64,000 nt of DNA. Source: CAYMPH01 sp964529415. GTDB lineage: Bacteria > Spirochaetota > UBA4802 > UBA5550. Where the stretch lies: the NCBI GenBank assembly GCA_964529415.1, contig CAZGWD010000006.1, positions 62,001 through 126,000 of the forward strand. Direction: 5' to 3'. The notes below the pieces were generated by a model that saw only the letters and a program-made list of their open reading frames with translations, was not told where the DNA came from and ran no database searches. Of this stretch, positions 59,909-64,000 are shown piece after piece; position 1 is the first letter of the stretch, and every line of letters starts with the position of its first letter. The position numbers and the translations under genes were made by a program.

Positions 59909-60118
59909 TTATTATACCGTTTTTTTAATTTTCAAATAATATAATCGTATTTTTATTAAGTCAATTGGTTTTTATTTTGAAGATAATATTATTGGAAGAT
60001 TGGCTGCTGTTTATTTTAATTTTATCATTTTAAGAATAAATCATAAAAAATAATGTATTGATATAGGAATTGCTGAATTTAAAATGGTCTATATCTTATA
60101 TTATGTGTGGTTTAAAAA

Positions 60119-60889
60119 ATGCAGGCAATCTCTTTGCAATCCGGCAGTAACGGAAATTGTATTTATGTTGAAACTGGCGGCGTCCGGCTGCTGTTTGATG
60201 CCGGCATAAGCGGAATCCAGGCCATGAAGCGCCTCGAGCTTCACAGCCGCGATATCAGACAGATTGATGCTTTGATTATTTCGCACGACCACAGCGATCA
60301 TACCAGTGCAATGGGAATTTATTCAAGAAAATTCGGAATTCCGGTATATGTTACAAAACCTGCACTTGCTTCTGCGGCGCGGAAAAATAAAATCGGAGAT
60401 ATCACGAAGCTCCATCATTTTGAATCAGGAAAAACTCTGGATTTCGGAAAAGTATCAGTTGAAACAATTAAGACTCCTCATGATGGTGTTGATGGAGTGG
60501 GTTTTATAATTGATGACGGAAACTGCAGGCTCGGTGTTCTGACTGATCTCGGGTATGTTTTTCCCGAACTTGTTGAATCATTGAATTCACTTGATGGAGT
60601 TTTCATTGAAAGCAATTACGATCCTCATATGCTGGAAACAGGACCGTATCCGTTGTTTCTTAAAAAAAGGATTACTGGTTCAGGAGGGCACTTGTCCAAT
60701 CTGGAATCAGCAGAGCTTCTTGCGGGATTGACATCCAGACGCCTAAGATGGGCGTGTCTGTCGCATCTGTCTGAAACGAATAATTCACCGGCTGTTGTCT
60801 TGAAGACTCACAGATTATATAATCCGCTTAAAATTCCTCTTGCAGTTGCAAGCAGGTATGAAGTTTCAGAGATTTTTTGTCTGGAATAA
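60119..60889 (+). CDS. YycJ/WalJ-like metallo-beta-lactamase-fold hydrolase
   Basis: A 256-residue enzyme. LQSGSNGNCIYVETGGVRLL is the YycJ start, the metal motif is ISHDHSDHTSAMGIYSRKFG, and DLGYVFPEL, ESNYDPHML and CLSHLSETNNSPAVVL continue the pattern. YycJ/WalJ proteins are 5'-3' exonuclease-like or cell-wall-linked hydrolases; the exact role differs between species. It has no strong ribosome site before ATG 60119. One of three MBL-fold proteins in this 3-kb stretch. Confidence 0.9.
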   Translation: MQAISLQSGSNGNCIYVETGGVRLLFDAGISGIQAMKRLELHSRDIRQIDALIISHDHSDHTSAMGIYSRKFGIPVYVTKPALASAARKNKIGDITKLHHFESGKTLDFGKVSVETIKTPHDGVDGVGFIIDDGNCRLGVLTDLGYVFPELVESLNSLDGVFIESNYDPHMLETGPYPLFLKKRITGSGGHLSNLESAELLAGLTSRRLRWACLSHLSETNNSPAVVLKTHRLYNPLKIPLAVASRYEVSEIFCLE

Positions 60890-60972
60890 TCCGGTAATCT
60901 TGAATTGGTTGCTGTATTATGAAGTGATGGGATTTTTTAAATCTTTTAATATCCGACTGATTTATTGAAGGT

Positions 60973-61839
60973 TTAAATATAAATTGATGTTTTTTCTGCT
61001 GCACCGAATAGTTTCATTGGTGGTTTTACAAGTCTGCCTGCGTTATGAATTAAAATATCGAGCTCCTCGTCAGTGCGAAGAGGGTCGTGGTGAAATGCGA
61101 AAAGATTTTTTACATTAAACCTGTTGCTTATTTCAATAGTTTTATTGATTGAAGTGTGTCCCCAGCCGATTTTATTTTTATATTCTTCTGTTGTGTACTG
61201 GCAATCTGCGATAAGAACGTCCGCATTGGCAATCAGGTTGCCGATGTTCTTTTCATTTATTTTTTCAATTTCAGGGTCATCGGAAATCTCGCTGTCAGTT
61301 GCATAAACAACAACTTTACCTTTGTATTCAATCCTGAAACCGAGTGACAATGACGGATGTATCAGGTGCGTGAAATATATTTTTACATCATCAATATAAA
61401 AAGGGCTTTCTGTCAGAGTATTGAAAATAACCTTGGACGCGAGCTCGCTGATGGTTACAGGGAAATATTCTTTTTCCATCTGTCCGTATATCAGTTTTTC
61501 AAGAGCTGAAACGCTGTTCCCGCCGTAGAATGAAATTTTATTTCCCGGAAGATATGCCATATGAAAAAAAGGAAATCCCTGAATGTGGTCCCAGTGAGTA
61601 TGCGTTATGAGGATGTTGTATTCGCGCGGAGAAGCGCCGAATTCATGAAGCAGAGAACCGCCCAGTTCCCGCAAACCAGTGCCGGCATCAAGAATTATAA
61701 TTGTATCACCGCATCTTATTTCCACGCAGGGAGTATTTCCGCCATACTTTAAAAAATATTTTCCGGGAGTGGGAATAGAGCCTCTTGTTCCCCAGAATTT
61801 GATTTTTATATTATATTTATCTTTATTTACTTTTGACAT
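60973..61839 (-). CDS. Metallo-beta-lactamase-fold hydrolase, PhnP/cNMP-phosphodiesterase-like
   Basis: A 288-residue enzyme. The N-terminus IKFWGTRGSIPTPGKYFLKY resembles MBL proteins with GTRGS starts (cNMP phosphodiesterase- or PhnP-like). The metal motif is ITHTHWDHIQGFPFFH, followed by VVYATDSEISDDPEIEKI, DVLIADCQYTTEEY and WGHTSINKTIEI. FHHDPLRTDEELD gives a later metal-binding His. A cyclic-nucleotide substrate would fit the number of cNMP-binding proteins here, but this is inference. Antiparallel to the YycJ-like gene. Confidence 0.85.
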   Translation of the reverse strand: MSKVNKDKYNIKIKFWGTRGSIPTPGKYFLKYGGNTPCVEIRCGDTIIILDAGTGLRELGGSLLHEFGASPREYNILITHTHWDHIQGFPFFHMAYLPGNKISFYGGNSVSALEKLIYGQMEKEYFPVTISELASKVIFNTLTESPFYIDDVKIYFTHLIHPSLSLGFRIEYKGKVVVYATDSEISDDPEIEKINEKNIGNLIANADVLIADCQYTTEEYKNKIGWGHTSINKTIEISNRFNVKNLFAFHHDPLRTDEELDILIHNAGRLVKPPMKLFGAAEKTSIYI

Positions 61840-61927
61840 GAAAATGATCTATTTACAATAAAATTAACTACTTTATTTACCATAATTATTCTTTGTCAAC
61901 CGGATAATAATGCGTATAAATATTATT

Positions 61928-61962
61928 TAATAAATCATTTTCTTGACAAAAATGATTTATTA
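61928..61962. promoter_or_regulatory. Perfect 14-bp inverted repeat over the -35 box, candidate operator
   Basis: TAATAAATCATTTT (61928-61941) and AAAATGATTTATTA (61949-61962) are exact inverted repeats around the loop CTTGACA; the -35 TTGACA (61943-61948) lies within the loop. A dimeric repressor bound here would block the promoter of the glyoxalase-II-like gene. Confidence 0.6.
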
Positions 61963-61972
61963 AGCCTACAAT
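61943..61972 (+). promoter_or_regulatory. Promoter of the glyoxalase-II-like gene
   Basis: TTGACA at 61943-61948, 18-base spacer, TACAAT at 61967-61972, followed by the ATG at 62017 with its AGGAG site. Confidence 0.75.
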
Positions 61973-62016
61973 TTAATCTATAAAATGAATTTTATTATTA
62001 TTTCAGGAGATTGAAT

Positions 62017-62637
62017 ATGGTAATAGAGCAGATTTTAGTAACAGGTATGGCTGTTTTCTGCTATCTGATAGGGGATGAGAAAACCGGCGAAGCTGTACTT
62101 GTTGATCCGGCCGGTGATTTTGATAGAATATTTGCCAAGGTTGAGCAGCATAATTTTAAAATAAAATATGTGATCAATACTCACGGGCATTTTGATCATA
62201 CTTCTGGAAACGATTTTGTGATTAAAAAAACCGGTGCACAGCTTTTGATTCACGAAGCTGAATTGAAAGGCCTCGCAGGTTTTTCAAACAGGGTGATGAG
62301 TTTTTTTATGGGCGGAAAAAGTTCTCCGGATCCGATGCTGCTTTTAAAGGACGGCGATGAAATAAGGCTCGGTGATATTGTTCTTAAAATCTTACATACT
62401 CCGGGTCACACTGCAGGCGGAATATGCATATATGTTAAAGGAAATATTTTTACCGGAGATACTTTGTTTACAGAAGGAACAGGAAGGACAGATCTTCCCG
62501 GAGGGTCTGACAGAGTGATTATGGAATCTATAAAAAATAAAATATTATCTCTGCCTGATGATACTGTTATATGGCCGGGCCATCACTACGGAAGGACTCC
62601 TGCGTCAACTGTGAGAGAACAGAAAAGGTATTATTAG
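62017..62637 (+). CDS. Glyoxalase-II/MBL-fold hydrolase
   Basis: A 206-residue enzyme of the hydroxyacylglutathione-hydrolase-like MBL group. TGMAVFCYLIGDEKTGEAVL starts the fold; the metal motif is NTHGHFDHTSGNDFV, with HTPGHTAGGICIY, GDTLFTEGTGRTDLPGG and WPGHHYGRTPAST. I chose ATG 62017, preceded by CAGGAGATTGAAT; the upstream TTG at 62011 is inside this ribosome site. Substrate is a thioester or similar small molecule, not determined. Its promoter carries a strong palindrome. Confidence 0.92.
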   Translation: MVIEQILVTGMAVFCYLIGDEKTGEAVLVDPAGDFDRIFAKVEQHNFKIKYVINTHGHFDHTSGNDFVIKKTGAQLLIHEAELKGLAGFSNRVMSFFMGGKSSPDPMLLLKDGDEIRLGDIVLKILHTPGHTAGGICIYVKGNIFTGDTLFTEGTGRTDLPGGSDRVIMESIKNKILSLPDDTVIWPGHHYGRTPASTVREQKRYY

Positions 62638-62702
62638 ATAGTAGGCTCTAAAAAACAGGGTTTAATACAGGATGAAGAAAAATTACGCTGATTCAATACT
62701 CT

Positions 62703-62807
62703 TCCCCCCCATCCCCCGGAGGGGGCGGCTAGAAGTAAAATACGAATTATCGAGGAATTGATGATTTATTTATCACGTGCCCCCTTGGGGGACAGGGGGC
62801 TTGGACG
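62703..62807 (+). repeat. C-run/G-run intergenic repeat, copy B3
   Basis: Left half CCCCCCCATCCCCCGGAGGG, AT-rich middle, right half GTGCCCCCTTGGGGGACAGG with a G-run ending CTTGGACG. Matches B2 in both halves, and its right half matches B1. Confidence 0.7.
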
Positions 62808-62872
62808 AAAGAATTATTTTTTCCCTGGAATCATATACACTTTATAAATAAGAATTAGGAGCTTAATCTGCA

Positions 62873-63334
62873 ATGAAAGAATATCTTAAGCGAATAGGGT
62901 TTTTCAACAGTTTTTCAGATGAGGAGCTTGATGATTTCAGCAATCTCGCTGAGGTGCTGCCGACTAAAGAAATGGAAATTATTATAAATGAAAACGAGGA
63001 GGGAAGGGGATTATATTTTATCGTAAGCGGTGATTTTGAAGTTCTGAAAAGAATCGAAGGCAAAAAGTATAAACGTCTTCAAAGTCTGGATGAGGGGGAT
63101 TTCTTCGGAGAAATGTCGATTCTAAACGATGAAAAACATTCAGCCTCAATAATTTCAAAAATAAAAGGAACCGTAATATTCATATCAAAAGAATCATTTG
63201 CTGATATGAGCCGCAATAATACTGGATTTTCGCTGAAAATAATGAAAGAACTTGCGACAATACTTTCAACACGGCTTCGCCGAATGAATCTCAAGTATGG
63301 AATGACACTGGCTCGTCTTGAAGCAGATTTTTAA
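62873..63334 (+). CDS. Stand-alone cyclic-nucleotide-binding domain protein
   Basis: A 153-residue protein comprising one cNMP-binding barrel (ISFFNSFSDEELDDFSNLAE-like KRIGFFNSFSDEELDDFSNL, MEIIINENEEGRGLYFIVSG, LDEGDFFGEMSILNDEKHSA). No DNA-binding helix-turn-helix or enzymatic domain follows, only a short helix (MKELATILSTRLRRMNLKYG). It may regulate a partner. Third cNMP-type protein in the window, after the two GGDEF fusions. Convergent with the CsgG-like gene; their stops are two bases apart. Confidence 0.9.
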   Translation: MKEYLKRIGFFNSFSDEELDDFSNLAEVLPTKEMEIIINENEEGRGLYFIVSGDFEVLKRIEGKKYKRLQSLDEGDFFGEMSILNDEKHSASIISKIKGTVIFISKESFADMSRNNTGFSLKIMKELATILSTRLRRMNLKYGMTLARLEADF

Positions 63335-63336
63335 AT

Positions 63337-63999
63337 TTATTTTTCAATATATTTCATAAGCTCTTCTGCATACAGATCGCTATAGAAAGTTTTCATCTCC
63401 GGATTTTTTTCAGGCATATCTTTCATGTACGCCTTGTTTAATTTTTCAACCATCATTTTTCTTACTGCTTTTGAGGGATATTTCTGGGTATCTTTTTCGA
63501 TGAACATTTTTTCAAGCTGGTCAATTGTTTTGCCTTCAAGTCCCAGTTCCTTTTTTTTCTTTGCAAGATTTTCATTCTGCTTTGCCTGCTCAATTTGTGA
63601 TTCGCAGGAATTTATCATTGCCATAATGTAGAATTCTCTTTTGTCTTCAGGATATGCGTTGAAACTTGCAATTACAACATTCCGGCTTTCCTTTGTCTGT
63701 CCCGGACATTCCATTGAGAGATATTTTTCTTTCAGCCGTTCAAGATTGGATGAAGAGTCTTTAGGCAGCATTCCGGATGCAAAGGCGAGTATTTCCCCGC
63801 TTTCAACTGACAGGATTCTTAAATCAATATTATCAGCATCGGATTTTATTATAAGAACAAGCTGGGCGCCGGAAAGTTTGCCGAGCTCATTAATAGCGCT
63901 GCCCTCAACCATTCCTGTCTGCTGAAGAGTCATTTCATCTATTATTTTGTTCAACAATTCTCTTTCTACAATGCTGAACCTGCCGTCATCAAAAACAGT
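63337..63999 (-). CDS. CsgG-like protein, 5' end outside the window
   Basis: About 220 C-terminal residues of a larger protein; the frame stays open to the right edge (TVFDDGRFSIVERELLNKII continues into DEMTLQQTGMVEGSAINELG). The VERE..L..II.E..L..TG motif parallels the CsgG-like gene at 57517-58725 (VERENLKKIIKEQELSMTG), and GKLSGAQLVLIIKS matches its next strand. The rest is a helical domain (KENAEPS-like region with QKYPSKAVRKMMVEKLNKAY and FYSDLYAEELMKYIEK). A TTG at 63955 is not the start; similarity continues through the edge. Probably an exported envelope protein. Confidence 0.75.
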   Translation of the reverse strand, partial: TVFDDGRFSIVERELLNKIIDEMTLQQTGMVEGSAINELGKLSGAQLVLIIKSDADNIDLRILSVESGEILAFASGMLPKDSSSNLERLKEKYLSMECPGQTKESRNVVIASFNAYPEDKREFYIMAMINSCESQIEQAKQNENLAKKKKELGLEGKTIDQLEKMFIEKDTQKYPSKAVRKMMVEKLNKAYMKDMPEKNPEMKTFYSDLYAEELMKYIEK

Positions 64000-64000
64000 T

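Overview
The window is AT-rich (roughly 35-38% G+C judged by eye, not computed) bacterial chromosome using the standard code. Many lipoprotein and signal-peptide genes, an outer-membrane-barrel-like gene, an Mla-type ABC ATPase, a DUF1566 lipoprotein and several CsgG-like and TPR envelope proteins point to a diderm. Abundant cyclic-nucleotide-binding and GGDEF proteins and an orphan 5S rRNA unit are compatible with a spirochaete-like lineage. That assignment is an inference; no 16S or 23S gene lies in the window.

Layout. 1-7.4 kb (+): a PilZ-like fragment, a YaiI/YqxD protein, a B12-binding radical SAM enzyme, a dienoyl-CoA-isomerase-type crotonase, a lipid acyltransferase and a PAS-PAS-PAS-GGDEF protein. 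7.4-11.0 kb (-): a degenerate block with a REP-associated transposase (RAYT), four REP-like sites, a broken gene, a DUF1566 lipoprotein, and a fibronectin-III/beta-barrel gene whose 5' end carries two stop codons. 11.2-17.9 kb: hybrid histidine kinase, ADP-forming acyl-CoA synthetase, and two tandem cNMP-binding GGDEF proteins. 17.9-28.3 kb (-): a serine beta-lactamase-like lipoprotein, a J-domain protein, small membrane proteins, a redox operon (flavodoxin/ferredoxin membrane protein plus QueG-like Fe-S protein), and an operon UPF0182 - radical SAM (probable CTG start) - AraC/GyrI - GNAT.

28.5-52.0 kb (+): two tandem, closely similar, secreted eight-cysteine peptides with near-identical promoters; a hairpin-dense spacer; rsgA; an Mla-type ABC ATPase; an MNT/HEPN toxin-antitoxin pair flanked by a 24-bp direct repeat; a wbpD-A-B-E set for a di-N-acetylated uronic-acid nucleotide sugar; a TrpR-like regulator with trpB2 behind a perfect operator-like palindrome; penicillin acylase; serine acetyltransferase; a Uup-like ABC-F protein; LysM/M23 peptidase; a secreted toxin-like small protein; a MORN protein; and phosphofructokinase. 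52-64 kb: sbcDC, an Fe-S nitroreductase, an orphan 5S rRNA with its own promoter and terminator, a zincin, two CsgG-like proteins, srkA, three metallo-beta-lactamase-fold hydrolases and a stand-alone cNMP-binding protein.

Four families of dispersed non-coding repeats lie between genes: REP-like sites around the RAYT; a ~100-nt purine-rich/pyrimidine-rich element in both orientations (five copies); a C-run/G-run element (three copies); and palindromes with a shared TTCAAAATTTTGAA-type core (three copies). The most noteworthy items are the direct-repeat-bounded MNT/HEPN cassette and the tandem cysteine-rich peptides beside a hairpin-dense non-coding stretch.
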